Assembly: GCF_029637485.1 (NCBI RefSeq)
Contig: NZ_CP069128.1
Span: 1,116,001-1,180,000 of the forward strand
Origin: Sphingomonas sp. LHG3406-1
Lineage (GTDB): Bacteria; Pseudomonadota; Alphaproteobacteria; Sphingomonadales; Sphingomonadaceae
Reading direction: 5' to 3'
Length of the DNA: 64,000 nucleotides
Made by a program: the position numbers and the translations under genes. Under the pieces are notes generated by a model. That model was not told the DNA's origin and did not search any database. It saw nothing but the letters and a program-made list of their open reading frames with translations. Every line of letters begins with the position of its first letter. Within the stretch, counting starts at the first letter, position 1. Shown here one piece after another: positions 10,801 through 19,292 of this stretch.

Positions 10801-11253
10801 AGCGTCGATGGTGGCGAGGGTCCCCTCGAGGCCACGGCTCTGCCGGATTGCGATGGAGCGGGCGAGCCCTTCGAACTTGGCTGCGACCTGTGGGCGCAAT
10901 GCGCGCAGGTTGGCCTGCTGCACCGCGTCGTCGCGCGTCAGGCGATCAAGGGCTTGGAAGCTGTTGGCGCTGCGGACCTGGGCGTCGCGATAGGGTTCCA
11001 GATAGGAAGGATTGCCGGTCAGGAGGAATCCCCGCTGCTCGGTTTCCGCATCCTGCATGGCAGACAGAAGGTCGCCAAGGCCGGTGATCACTTCATGAGT
11101 AGCGGTGACCCGGTCGGTCTCGGTCCGGACCGCCTGGATGTTGAGATAGGTAATGACTCCGGTCGCAAGGAAGAAGACAAGCGCCGCGACTACCCCGACG
11201 ATCGTTCCAAGGTTCGCTCGGTCGGCAGAAGCGCTCCCGTGGTTCTTCTTCAT
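7816..11253 (-). CDS. Giant membrane hybrid histidine kinase: CHASE3-GAF-coiled coil-HisKA-HATPase-three receivers
   Basis: 1,145 residues from the ATG at 11253 (MKKNHG). An N-terminal membrane helix (about 15-37) and a second (about 195-215) bracket a periplasmic CHASE3-like helical sensor containing DAETEQRGFLLTGN. A GAF-like domain follows (about 245-375), then a long Gln/Glu coiled coil (about 385-470), HisKA with phospho-His near 480 (NMSHELRTPLNS), the ATPase (DTGIGIAP, GGTGLGLSIS), a proline-rich linker, and three receivers with Asp near 799 (LDLGLPD), 923 (LDLSLPD) and 1072 (MDVMMPVMDG). It heads the operon, and its stop overlaps cheR. The CHASE3-GAF-multi-receiver layout is that of large signalling hubs; the ligand is unknown. 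The in-frame ATG at 11298 has no ribosome site. Confidence 0.9.
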   Translation of the reverse strand: MKKNHGSASADRANLGTIVGVVAALVFFLATGVITYLNIQAVRTETDRVTATHEVITGLGDLLSAMQDAETEQRGFLLTGNPSYLEPYRDAQVRSANSFQALDRLTRDDAVQQANLRALRPQVAAKFEGLARSIAIRQSRGLEGTLATIDADRDKAEMDAVRARIAQLRTEERRNRVARLDSRDAAFRTATLSAIMATLLGMALTIGIGFLTHRTTIARRRQLWLQSGEVGLGQAMLGDKNVRDLSGDIVDFLTSYTGAQASVLFKGEHGVFERKAMLGVPADANVTQRFALREGLLGRVAESGEPMIVDDVPEGYLTIGSALGRDKPRHLVIAPLHAEGVVNAVIELGFLREVDEKVMELLAQISGPAGTALRSAKYRTELQLLLEETQRQSEELQVQSEELKVSNEELEEQGRALKESAVRLEQQQVELEQTNSQLEEQAQLLERQRDDLAESTSAVEAKARELEQASQYKSDFLANMSHELRTPLNSLLILSKLLGDNPTGNLTDEQAQYARTIQASGNDLLNLINDILDLSKIEAGHVEVRPEDVAIARLVKDLQRTFDPIAAERRLSFEIDIDEAAPAAIVSDRQRLEQILKNLLANAFKFTEAGSVTLAIARAGRDRLALTVTDTGIGIAPEQQQAIFEAFRQADGSINRKFGGTGLGLSISRELARLLGGAIALKSEPGAGSSFTVTIPLDYDPALVPSRPQPAAPARASAHALADPVSAPAKPKRKAVRSAPLDDDRDELGAGRRVLLIVEDDRTFAKIVRDIAREASFQTLVAGTAEEALELAREHKPSGIVLDLGLPDQSGLAVLDRLKREDATRHIPVHVISASDQTQTAFSLGAMGYLVKPVKREELAQALGTLEAQLTRTMRRVLIVEDDETQRDAVARLLAGPEIETVGVGTAAECLKLLSEETFDCMVLDLSLPDASGFSLLETLSKEGGHSFPPVIVYTGHDLSQADEQRLRRYSNSIIIKGAKSPERLLDEVTLFLHQVVSELPPEQQRMIQQARNRDALLEGRTILVVEDDVRNVYSLTNILEPRGVRVAIARNGQEALDALGKASTGGDPIDLVLMDVMMPVMDGLEATRRIRDDQRWGKLPIIMLTAKAMPDDQEKCLAAGASDYMAKPLDVDKLLSLVRVWMPR

Positions 11254-11551
11254 GGCTTTCGGTAATTCCCCTGGTCTGGCGCAAACGCGCGTTTCCATGC
11301 CGGGGTGACTTTCGCAACCTCGAATCGAAGTGCGGGGTATTGGTGGGCGCCTTCGCCATTCAGCAGTCGGATGCTTCGATCAGCTTGGGCGGGGGACCTC
11401 GTCGACCACCAGTCTTTCCGCTTGCCACCACAGGTCATTGTCCGGCCGGCAAAGGATCCTTCGGTCCTGATGTCGGCATCGATCCGCCCGTGACCCCGTT
11501 CCGCCGTTGGTCGAAGGACAGTTGCGGCAGGGCCCGGGAGGCGGGACGGTG
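11254..11551. other. Divergent control region between the kinase operon and the M16 peptidase gene
   Basis: About 300 bp separating a minus-strand operon from a plus-strand gene. It must hold both promoters. I see no long inverted repeat or clear sigma-70 boxes. The 13-mer TCCGCTTGCCACC (11417-11429) recurs at 14584-14596 in the next gap, probably by chance. Confidence 0.4.
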
Positions 11552-14419
11552 CAGGCGTCATCAGCATCACCGGGAAACATCGCCTTGAACGCTTCCGCGA
11601 GCCGCCTTCTGGGCGCCTTCCTCTTCTCCACTGCGATCATCGACCCCGTTTCCAGTGCCGCTGCTCAGTCGGCAAAGATGGCAACGCCGACGATCCCCTT
11701 CGCTGAACGCAAGCTCGCCAACGGGCTTCGGGTGATCGCCATCCGCGACACCAGTACGCCCGACGTGACCGTCTCGATGTGGTATGAGGTGGGATCCAAG
11801 CACGATCCCGCGGGTCGCTCCGGCTTCGCCCACCTGTTCGAGCACATCCTCAGCCGGAAGACGGTGAACATGCCGTACAACGCCATCAACAAGATGGTGG
11901 ACGACATCGGCGGAACGCGGAACGCCAGCACCTGGTACGACCGGACCAACTATTACGAGACGGTTCCTGCCCAATATCTCGAGCGCATGCTGTGGACCCA
12001 TGCCGAGCGCATGGCCCGGCCGGTGATCGACAAGGAAGTGTTCGAAACCGAGCGCAACGTCGTCAAGGAGGAGCTGCGCCAGCGGGTGCTCGCTCCGCCG
12101 TATGGCCGGCTTTATTCCTTTGCGCTTGGCGAGAACGTCTACAACGTCCTGCCGCACCGGCGGCCCACCATCGGCAGCATCTCCGACCTTGACAGCGCCA
12201 CGCTCGAGGATGCGCGCGCGTTCCACGAAGCCTTCTACGGCCCGGACAGCGCAACCCTTATCGTGTCCGGCAACTTCCAGCCGGCGCAGCTCGACGCGCT
12301 CGTGAACAAGTATTTCGCCGCAATTCCCCGGCGCGCCCGCCCGGCCAGCCTCGCCATCAAGGGCAAGGACCAGCCGCTGACAGGACGGAGGGTCAACGCG
12401 ACCGGGCCCAATGTGCCCTTGCCGGTGGTCGGCTCGGCCTGGCAGACGCCGGGCGCCGCAAGCCCCGACATGGCGGCGCTGGAAGTGCTCGACGGAATTT
12501 TCAGCCGGGGCGACAGCAACCGTCTCCAAACCGCCCTGGTGAAGCCGGGCTTGTCGACGCAACCGATCAGCCGGCTCAACGACACGGAAGAACAGGGCTA
12601 TTATGCGCTGATGGCCATAGTCGCGAGCGGGGGCGAACCGGAGGTGGTCGCGACCGAGCTGGACCGGGCGCTGGATGCATTGCGCAAGACTGGCCCGACT
12701 GCGGCGGAGCTTACCGAAGCCAAGAACGAGCTGCTCTCGGCCGGACTGCAGGAGCGTGAGGTCGCCAGCAGCCGCGCCTTCACCCTCGGCGAGGGCCTCG
12801 TCCGCACGGGTGATCCGCGTGCCGCCGACAAGCGTCTGGCCGCCATCACGCGGGTCACCGCCGCCGATGTCCAGCGCGTCGCCCGCACCATCCTCGATCC
12901 TGCGAGACGGATCGAGCTTCGCTACGCCAGGGGCGACGGCGACGCCAAGGGCTGGGCCAATCCCACGCCCCTCCCCCGCTTCTCCAGCCCGCCGCCCGCC
13001 GCGCAGCCGCCGCTGGCCCTTCTGCCCGAGGGTCAACGCCAGGCGCCACCCGCTCCCGGCACGCCGGCCACCTACGCAATGCCGAGCCTGACCGAGGTGA
13101 CGCTCGCCAATGGCATGAAGCTGGTGACTGCCCGGACCGGGACGGTGCCGCTGGCGACCCTGACCGTCGCCATTCGCGCGGGCTCGGCGGTGGAGCCACG
13201 CGGCAAGGCCGGTCTGGCTGCGATGGTCGCCGAGATCGCCAGCAAGGGCACGACCACCCGTTCGGCCGACCAGATCGCGGCCGGTCTGGAGAGCCTCGGT
13301 GCCGAGCTTTCTTCGTCGGCGTCGCTTGACGGAACGGTCCTGTCGGTGACTGCGCCCGTCGCGACCCTACCGCAGGCGGCGGAGATCCTCGGCGATATCC
13401 TCGCCAACGCGACCTTCCCGGAAGAGGATTTCGCCCGCGAGCGGAAGCGGGCCCTCGATGGGCTCCAGGTCGCGCTCAAGGATCCCAACCAGATCGGCGG
13501 ACGCGTTCTGCCGGCGGTGCTGTTCGGCACTGCGCCTTATGGGGCTGTACCCGGGGGCACCCCGGCCACGCTGGCCGCGCTGAGCCGCCAGGACCTTGCG
13601 TCCTTCCGCCAGACCTGGTGGCGCCCCGACCTCACCACTGCCTTTGTGTCAGGGGGGATCGACCCGGCACAGGCAAGGCAGCTGACGGATCGTGCCTTGG
13701 GGCGCTGGCGAGCCACAGGGACCGTCCCCGCACTGCCGGCCGACGTGGCTGGAAGTGAGCAGGCTCCCCGCACGCTGGTCATCGATCTGCCTGGGGCAGG
13801 ACAGGCGACCGTGATCGCCGCCGTGCGCGGGATCTCGCGCGGAGACTCGGCCTACTATGACGCCCTGCTCGCCAACAGCATTCTCGGCGGCTCGTCGACC
13901 GGGCGACTGTTCCAGGAGATCCGGGTCAAGCGTGCGCTGAGCTACGGCGCCAACAGCTCGCTTGCGGCCGGTTTGGGCGGCGGCACATTGTCGGCCAGCG
14001 CTTCCACCAAGAACGAGAGCGCGGCGGAAGTGGCGCAGGTGTTCCTCGAGGAATTCTCGCGGATCGGCAGTGAGCCGCTCAGCGCTGCGGACGTCGAGAA
14101 CCGCAAGACGTTCATGGTCGGAAGCTTTCAGCGCTCGCTTCAGAGCAGTGCCGGCTTCAACGCCAACTTGGCCGGAGCGGCGCTCCGCGGCGTTTCGCCG
14201 GGCGAGCAGCTCTCCTACGCGGATCGGGTGCGCTCGGTCGGCGGGACTGCGGCCACGTCCGTGATGGGACGGCTCCTGCAGCCGAACCGGGTCAGCCTGA
14301 TCATCGTCGGGGATTCGTCGAAGTTCATCGATAAGCTGAAGGCACTCCGCCCCAACGTCCAGATCGTCCCGGCCGACAAGCTTGATCTCGCCACCGCCGG
14401 CTTGGCTTCGGGGCAGTAG
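11552..14419 (+). CDS. Exported two-domain M16 (insulinase/pitrilysin) zinc peptidase
   Basis: About 955 residues with two M16 repeats. The first domain carries the inverted zinc motif HLFEH near residue 95 and the distal glutamate in VVKEELRQR about 75 residues later, so it should be catalytic. The second domain begins near 510 (LANGMKLVTARTG) and has no HxxEH at the equivalent place (GLAAMVAEIAS), so it is structural, as in other two-domain M16 proteins. A hydrophobic stretch (LLGAFLFSTAII) ending in SSAAAQ looks like a signal peptide, placing the enzyme in the periplasm. The start is uncertain: GTG at 11552 has GGGAGG seven bases upstream, while TTG at 11585 gives a more ordinary signal peptide. 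It is divergent from the kinase operon. Confidence 0.88.
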   Translation, partial: QASSASPGNIALNASASRLLGAFLFSTAIIDPVSSAAAQSAKMATPTIPFAERKLANGLRVIAIRDTSTPDVTVSMWYEVGSKHDPAGRSGFAHLFEHILSRKTVNMPYNAINKMVDDIGGTRNASTWYDRTNYYETVPAQYLERMLWTHAERMARPVIDKEVFETERNVVKEELRQRVLAPPYGRLYSFALGENVYNVLPHRRPTIGSISDLDSATLEDARAFHEAFYGPDSATLIVSGNFQPAQLDALVNKYFAAIPRRARPASLAIKGKDQPLTGRRVNATGPNVPLPVVGSAWQTPGAASPDMAALEVLDGIFSRGDSNRLQTALVKPGLSTQPISRLNDTEEQGYYALMAIVASGGEPEVVATELDRALDALRKTGPTAAELTEAKNELLSAGLQEREVASSRAFTLGEGLVRTGDPRAADKRLAAITRVTAADVQRVARTILDPARRIELRYARGDGDAKGWANPTPLPRFSSPPPAAQPPLALLPEGQRQAPPAPGTPATYAMPSLTEVTLANGMKLVTARTGTVPLATLTVAIRAGSAVEPRGKAGLAAMVAEIASKGTTTRSADQIAAGLESLGAELSSSASLDGTVLSVTAPVATLPQAAEILGDILANATFPEEDFARERKRALDGLQVALKDPNQIGGRVLPAVLFGTAPYGAVPGGTPATLAALSRQDLASFRQTWWRPDLTTAFVSGGIDPAQARQLTDRALGRWRATGTVPALPADVAGSEQAPRTLVIDLPGAGQATVIAAVRGISRGDSAYYDALLANSILGGSSTGRLFQEIRVKRALSYGANSSLAAGLGGGTLSASASTKNESAAEVAQVFLEEFSRIGSEPLSAADVENRKTFMVGSFQRSLQSSAGFNANLAGAALRGVSPGEQLSYADRVRSVGGTAATSVMGRLLQPNRVSLIIVGDSSKFIDKLKALRPNVQIVPADKLDLATAGLASGQ

Positions 14420-14814
14420 ATCGAGGACTGCTTGCCGATGGGACTGGGCGACAGCTCAGGCCCGTCGGTGGGTCGTGTTGGCGGCATCGCGGTGACATCG
14501 GCCGGTTCGGTGCCGCATGTGCCGGTGATGTGGAGCCCTCCCGGAAATCATCTTTGATATCGGGCTCAACCGAAACCCGCCGTTCCGCTTGCCACCGGGA
14601 GCAGATGACCGGGTCAACCAGCTCGAAGTTCGGCGACCCGCAGCTAGCGGACAATCCGCCGGCCGCACGCGTGCGGCCATTGGGACCGTATCACCAGCGA
14701 TCTCCAGCCCGCGTTTCACCCTGTTGCCAACGATGAGTCCCAAGCTAGTCTCGGCGCAAAGATTGCTGCAGGCCCTTGCGGCAGTAAGGAGCTGATCCGA
14801 AAGGCACATTTACA
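14420..14814. other. Intergenic stretch without a recognisable gene
   Basis: About 395 bp between two plus-strand genes. Open frames exist on the minus strand but are Arg/Pro/Ser-rich shadows with no start signal. The promoter of the following GH172-type gene probably lies in the last 100 bp, before the GATCCGAAAGG leader. Confidence 0.45.
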
Positions 14815-16038
14815 ATGACATTGTTGCTTCGCGCCGTCGCCTTGTCGTTCGTGGCTCCGTTCCCCGCTGCCGCCCAGGATCAGCTGTTCCGCTATCAGCC
14901 GCACGAGCAGACCCGCTGGGTCAGTCCGGAAAATCCGACCGGCGCAAAGGGAGCAGGAGGCCGAGAGAACAAGGGTGCCAAGGGGCATGCCTTCGAGACA
15001 ATCCCGAAGGGTGGCTCCCACGTCCTCGCCGATGTTCGCGGCGCCGGCATCATCGACCGGATCTGGATGACGATCGAGGACCGTTCGCCCGAAGCGCTCC
15101 GGGGTCTCAGGCTCGAAATGTACTGGGACGGTGCGCGCACACCGGCCGTTTCCGTGCCGCTCGGCGATTTCTTCCTCCACGGCGCCGGTCAGATGGTCTC
15201 GATGGAAACAGCACTGCTGGCAAGCCCCGAAGGACGCTCGTTCGTTTCGTACATCCCGATGCCTTTCCGCACGGGTGCCAGGATCGTCGTGATCAACGAG
15301 TCGCCAAAACCCGTGAATCTCATCTTCTTCGACGTAAACTACCGGCAACTCGCGCAGCAGCCCGCCGACACCCTCTACTTTCACGCCTGGTGGAGCCGTG
15401 AGCGAGCAACCAAGCTCGGCCGCGATTTCCGTATCCTGCCTCGCATCCAAGGCCGGGGCCGGTTCCTCGGCGCAAGCGTTACCGTGCTGACCAATCCCGT
15501 TTACGAGAAGACCTGGTGGGGCGAGGGAGAGGTCAAGATTGCACTAGACGGCGACCAGATGAGCCAGCCATCGCTCGTCGGTACCGGCACAGAGGATTAC
15601 ATCGGAACCGCCTGGGGCCAGGGCGCCTTCATCAACCGCTATCAGGGGGCGCCGATCGCGACGTGGGAAGACGACGGGCGGTGGACCTTCTACCGTTGGC
15701 ACATTCCAGATCCGATCTGGTTTCACAAGGATATCGAAGTCGCGCTTCAAGTCATCGGAGGCGCTCGCAAGAACATCGTCCAGGGCCTCCTCGCCAAGGG
15801 GGCGCCTCTCCTTCCAGTCACCATCGACCCAGGGAGCCGCAACAACTTCCAGAAGCTGCTGGAAAGCGGCAAGAAGCTGTCCGATCCCTCGCTTCCGGAC
15901 GGGCATACCAATTATTACCGGAGCGATGACGTGGCGGCCGTCGCTTACTTCTACCTTGATCGTCATGAAGGCGCACTTCCGCCGATCAGCGGCCCTGCTG
16001 AGCGCCTCGAAGCCCTTCGCAAAGTGCAACCGAAGTAG
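14815..16038 (+). CDS. Exported DUF2961 / GH172-type glycoside hydrolase family protein
   Basis: 407 residues from the ATG at 14815. The first 21 form a signal peptide (hydrophobic core then PAAAQ), so the protein is periplasmic or secreted. The body shows the DUF2961 hallmarks: GAKGAGGRENKGAKGHAF near 45-60, GAGIIDRIWMTIED near 78-92, PLGDFFLHG near 115, and GTGTEDYIGTAWG near 257, whose acidic pair is the proposed catalytic region. Characterised members of GH172 act on difructose dianhydrides or on D-arabinofuranosides of mycobacterial glycans, using oligomeric jelly-roll folds. No transporter or sugar-utilisation genes adjoin it, so the substrate here is open. It stands alone, with an esterase gene convergent downstream. 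Confidence 0.82.
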   Translation: MTLLLRAVALSFVAPFPAAAQDQLFRYQPHEQTRWVSPENPTGAKGAGGRENKGAKGHAFETIPKGGSHVLADVRGAGIIDRIWMTIEDRSPEALRGLRLEMYWDGARTPAVSVPLGDFFLHGAGQMVSMETALLASPEGRSFVSYIPMPFRTGARIVVINESPKPVNLIFFDVNYRQLAQQPADTLYFHAWWSRERATKLGRDFRILPRIQGRGRFLGASVTVLTNPVYEKTWWGEGEVKIALDGDQMSQPSLVGTGTEDYIGTAWGQGAFINRYQGAPIATWEDDGRWTFYRWHIPDPIWFHKDIEVALQVIGGARKNIVQGLLAKGAPLLPVTIDPGSRNNFQKLLESGKKLSDPSLPDGHTNYYRSDDVAAVAYFYLDRHEGALPPISGPAERLEALRKVQPK

Positions 16039-16172
16039 ACCTTTGCACGACGCGCCAGCCTGCCCTGCCGGAGAGCTGCTGCTTGGGGCGAGGGTCCGCA
16101 AGGGCGAATGCGGCTCGCCCGCTTTGGAGGCCGCCGCCTCCGCGCCGACCCTCGCGCCACCTTCAAAGGCAG

Positions 16173-17297
16173 CTACTTACCGGCTCCCCCGCCAGATTTG
16201 CCCGGAGGCGACCCTGGTCGGCGCATCAGGCCAGCGCTTCGCAAGGCGTCTTCGATGACCTCCCTCACCCCTCCGTGTCGAAGCGGTCGCCCGGGTGGCG
16301 GCGGCGCTGATACGGAAGGGGTCGGCTTTGCGGCCTCGGCCGCTTTGCTCGCCTGCCCTGGCACTGCTTTTCGCGGCTTGCCGCGGCCGCGATCGAGACC
16401 CCAGAAGGCGACGATCCTACGGGTAGACGAAATCCCCACGTCGAGCATGTAGGGACCGGCAGTCTCCCCGCCACCACCCGAAGCTGCACTGATCGGGGTT
16501 CCGTGGCCCATGTCGGCAATGACATATTCCTCGATGACCTCGACGCCTTCCGAATTGTTCCATGAGCGGCGGAGGTGGCCGGCGACCTTCTCGGTGGTTG
16601 ATGGCATCGAGGCGATCGCGTGCAGCCCGCGCCATTGGTCGATCAGCGCAGCCGCATTCCCGGCATCGACCGTTTGGTCGCTGCTGCCGTGCCAGACCGA
16701 CAGGCTTGGCCAGCGGCCGCGGTGATCCGAGGCGGACCTAACGAGCCTGCTGAGCTGGTCGGGATCCAGTGCCGTTGGTCCACGCATCTGCTCGAACGCC
16801 TCCGGCACCGACATGGCCGTGCCGAAGGGAAGGCCCGCGATCGAAGCCCCTCCCGCGAAGACTTCGGGGTAGGTGGCAAGCATCACGGCCGTCATCGCCC
16901 CGCCCGCGGAGAGGCCCGTCACATACACTCGACCAGGGTCGAGAACGTGTTGGGAACACATGGCCTCCACCATCTGGACGATGGATCGAGGTTCGCCGCC
17001 GCCTCGCCCGTTATCGGCCGGCGAGAACCAGTTGAAGCAAAGGTTCGGATTGTTGCTTCGCTGCTGTTCGGGAAACAGCAGGGCAAAGCCATGCTCGTCC
17101 GCCGCCCCTGTCCAGCCGGCGCCGCGATTGTAGCTGCTGGCGGTCTGGGTGCAGCCGTGGAGAACCACGACGAGCGGCGCTCCGGCGGGCAGATCATCCG
17201 GGACATAGTATCGGGCGACCAAAGCACCTGGATTGGAACCGAAGCCGGTAAGCTGTTCCAGGCGCTCGTCTGGCTGGTGCTCGAGCGGACCCGGCAT
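16173..17297 (-). CDS. PHB depolymerase family esterase (alpha/beta hydrolase)
   Basis: 374 residues from the ATG at 17297. The alpha/beta-hydrolase core shows the oxyanion HGCTQTASSY near residue 47, nucleophile elbow GLSAGGAM with Ser near 130, Asp in SSDQTVDAG near 207, and His in DMGHGTP near 265. This matches the type 1 short-chain polyhydroxyalkanoate depolymerase/feruloyl-esterase group. The C-terminal 80 residues are a low-complexity Pro/Gly/Lys/Arg tail. The frame continues 17 codons upstream (IRGLHQTITRLNAFRGR), resembling the usual family N-terminus, with GGGAGA ahead of an ATC at 17346-17348 and no ATG, GTG or TTG before the previous stop. The true start may therefore be the rare AUC, or the N-terminus has been lost. 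No signal peptide is seen. Confidence 0.85.
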   Translation of the reverse strand: MPGPLEHQPDERLEQLTGFGSNPGALVARYYVPDDLPAGAPLVVVLHGCTQTASSYNRGAGWTGAADEHGFALLFPEQQRSNNPNLCFNWFSPADNGRGGGEPRSIVQMVEAMCSQHVLDPGRVYVTGLSAGGAMTAVMLATYPEVFAGGASIAGLPFGTAMSVPEAFEQMRGPTALDPDQLSRLVRSASDHRGRWPSLSVWHGSSDQTVDAGNAAALIDQWRGLHAIASMPSTTEKVAGHLRRSWNNSEGVEVIEEYVIADMGHGTPISAASGGGGETAGPYMLDVGISSTRRIVAFWGLDRGRGKPRKAVPGQASKAAEAAKPTPSVSAPPPPGRPLRHGGVREVIEDALRSAGLMRRPGSPPGKSGGGAGK

Positions 17298-17548
17298 TCG
17301 GCCCCGGAAGGCGTTCAGGCGGGTGATCGTTTGATGAAGGCCACGGATGTTGCTTCTCCCGCGCCACGATAGGCGCCCGCATCAACGTGCAGACCAGCAT
17401 TTTGCTGCACTGCAGCATGGATTATGCGCGTTGATGGTCCCCCAACCATGCCGAACAGCCGCTCACCGACGCTGCTGCAGGTCTCATATTGGTGGATGGG
17501 CGCACTCGGCGGGGCTGGTGATCCGTCCAGCGACGTCGAGCAAGGCCC

Positions 17549-18628
17549 TCAGGCGTCCGCGCGAAGGTCGAACGCTTCCCTGGTCCTGTTCGCAACCGCC
17601 ACTAGCGACAGCATGACGGGAACCTCGACCAGCACGCCGACCACGGTCGCCAGCGCCGCTCCGCTGCCCAGCCCGAAAAGGCCGATCGCAACCGCGACCG
17701 CCAGCTCGAAGAAGTTGGACGTGCCGATCAAGGCGCAGGGCGCGGCGATCGGGAACGGCACCCGCCAGGCATAAGCGGCGGCGTAGGTCAGCAGGAAGAT
17801 GCCATAGCTCTGGATGACGATCGGCGCGGCGATCAGGGCGATGAGTCCCGGCCGGCTCACCACTACTTCCGCCTGGAAGCCGAACAACAGCACGACCGTC
17901 GCGAGCAGGCCGACGATGGACATTGGCTTCAGCGCAGCGGTGAAGCTGCTGATCGAAGCCGCATCGCCGCCAGCTCTCGCCAGCAGCACCCGACGGGTGA
18001 CGAAGCCGGCAGCCAGGGGGATGACGACATAGAGCACCGCCGACAGCAGCAGCGTCTCCCAGGGAACGATGATGTCCGTCACCCCAAGCAGAAAGGCGAC
18101 GATCGGCGCAAAGGCGAACACCATGATGATGTCGTTCACCGATACCTGCACCAGCGTGTAGTTGGGATCGCCGCGGGTCATCTGCGACCAGACGAACACC
18201 ATCGCCGTGCAGGGCGCCGCGCCCAGCAGGATCAGGCCGGCTATATATTGCTGTGCGTCAGCAGGGCTGACGAGGTCGGCGAACACGAATTCGAAGAAGA
18301 GCACGGCCAGCCCCGCCATGGTGAAGGGCTTGACCAGCCAGTTCACCACCACGGTGAGGACAAGTCCCTTCGGCTTCTCGCCCACCTGCCGCAGGCTGCC
18401 GAAGTCGATCGCCACCATCATCGGATAGATCATCGCCCAGATGAGCATGGCCACTGGCAAGTTTACGGAGGAATGCTCCAGGCTTGCCAGCCACCGGAAC
18501 AGGCCCGGGCTCAAATTACCGAGCACCACCCCCGCCACGATGGCCATGGCGACCCAGACGGACAGCCACTTCTCGAACAGGCCGAGCCCAGCTGCCCTTA
18601 GCTCTTCCCGTGCCGCGACCGTCGCCAT
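17549..18628 (-). CDS. acr3: Arsenite efflux permease, ACR3 family
   Basis: 359 residues with about ten membrane segments. ACR3 proteins export arsenite using the proton gradient. The family-specific stretch [13 protein letters not shown] near residues 135-147 contains the conserved thiol Cys needed for arsenite transport, and [15 protein letters not shown] near 300 matches the second conserved helix pair. The ATG at 18628 shares one base with the stop of the shortened arsC gene (TGATG), so the gene is translationally coupled as the last member of arsR-arsI-arsC-acr3. Expression should follow ArsR. It is the only transporter in the operon. Confidence 0.93.
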   Translation of the reverse strand: MATVAAREELRAAGLGLFEKWLSVWVAMAIVAGVVLGNLSPGLFRWLASLEHSSVNLPVAMLIWAMIYPMMVAIDFGSLRQVGEKPKGLVLTVVVNWLVKPFTMAGLAVLFFEFVFADLVSPADAQQYIAGLILLGAAPCTAMVFVWSQMTRGDPNYTLVQVSVNDIIMVFAFAPIVAFLLGVTDIIVPWETLLLSAVLYVVIPLAAGFVTRRVLLARAGGDAASISSFTAALKPMSIVGLLATVVLLFGFQAEVVVSRPGLIALIAAPIVIQSYGIFLLTYAAAYAWRVPFPIAAPCALIGTSNFFELAVAVAIGLFGLGSGAALATVVGVLVEVPVMLSLVAVANRTREAFDLRADA

Positions 18629-18852
18629 CAGCAGACCTCCGCCTTGCCGGTCGCGCCGTCGCTGCGACCGATGGCGCGCAGTACTTTGCGAAGCACCTCG
18701 AGCGCCTTGGGGTAGACCTCGCCCCTGGGATGGCTGCCGGCGCTATAGGCTCGAAAACCGCCTCGACCCATGTGGTGCAGGAGCGGTTCGCCGAGGATGG
18801 AGCGAGCCGAATTCGCAGTGCACAGGAAAAGGACAGTGTAGATCCTGCTCAT
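18628..18852 (-). CDS. arsC: ArsC-type arsenate reductase (low-MW phosphatase fold), apparently internally deleted
   Basis: Only 74 residues, against roughly 140-170 for thioredoxin-linked LMW-phosphatase-like ArsC. The N-terminus has the P-loop CTANSARS (CX5R) at residues 10-17, followed by the expected [21 protein letters not shown]. The protein then jumps to [11 protein letters not shown], which resembles a normal ArsC C-terminus. The central part, with the second redox Cys and the acid Asp loop, is missing. At the junction GTGCTTCGC and GTACTGCGC lie side by side, as if recombination between short repeats removed the middle in frame. The ATG overlaps the arsI stop, and its own stop overlaps acr3, so the remnant still couples translation. 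Loss of reductase activity is inferred. Confidence 0.75.
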   Translation of the reverse strand: MSRIYTVLFLCTANSARSILGEPLLHHMGRGGFRAYSAGSHPRGEVYPKALEVLRKVLRAIGRSDGATGKAEVC

Positions 18853-19292
18853 GCGGTCGCCGGGGCGCAGCAGTTCACGGGGACGGGCGATGATGCCAGC
18901 GCCGCGAGTTCCGGACTGTCGCCATAGACCGTGGAGGTCCCGCTGGTGTGGAACGCCTCCCACAGCACTCCATCGGGGTCGGCGGTCCAGCTCTTTTCCG
19001 ACTTGGCATAGCAGCAGGTGGTGGAGCCTTCTTCCAGCACCGGCCGGTCGGCGGCCTTCAGGCGGGCATAGACGTCCACCAGCTCACTCCGGTCATCCAC
19101 CTGTATGCCGAGATGCTCGATGCCCTTGTGGGGGCCGCCGACGGAGATCGCGAAGTTCACGCGAGGGTCGTCCAGCATCCACTTGGCATAGTCGTCCTTG
19201 GCCACCGTCGGCTCGGCGCCGAACAGGGTCGAGTAAAAGTGGACGGAGGCGGAAAGGTCGGTCACACCGACGTGCACGTGCAAGCGCTTCAT
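18849..19292 (-). CDS. arsI: ArsI/CadI-family vicinal-oxygen-chelate metalloenzyme (C-As lyase type)
   Basis: 147 residues in the glyoxalase/extradiol dioxygenase fold: two beta-alpha-beta-beta-beta modules, with metal ligands expected from the N-terminal His region (KRLHVHVGV), HLGIQVDD near 64 and a late Glu (WEAFHTSG near 114). The adjacent cysteines in STTCCYAKSEKSW near 92 are the diagnostic ArsI feature; they bind trivalent organoarsenicals, and ArsI cleaves the carbon-arsenic bond of methylarsenite with Fe(II) and oxygen. CadI-like cadmium-induced proteins share this family. The ATG at 19292 has AAAGGAAA before it and overlaps the arsR stop. Several cysteine-rich residues close the protein (NCCAPATA). 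Confidence 0.88.
   Translation of the reverse strand: MKRLHVHVGVTDLSASVHFYSTLFGAEPTVAKDDYAKWMLDDPRVNFAISVGGPHKGIEHLGIQVDDRSELVDVYARLKAADRPVLEEGSTTCCYAKSEKSWTADPDGVLWEAFHTSGTSTVYGDSPELAALASSPVPVNCCAPATA

Noticed and set aside
11417..14596. 13-mer TCCGCTTGCCACC shared by the gaps before and after the M16 gene
   Set aside because: Too short and not palindromic; flanks do not align.
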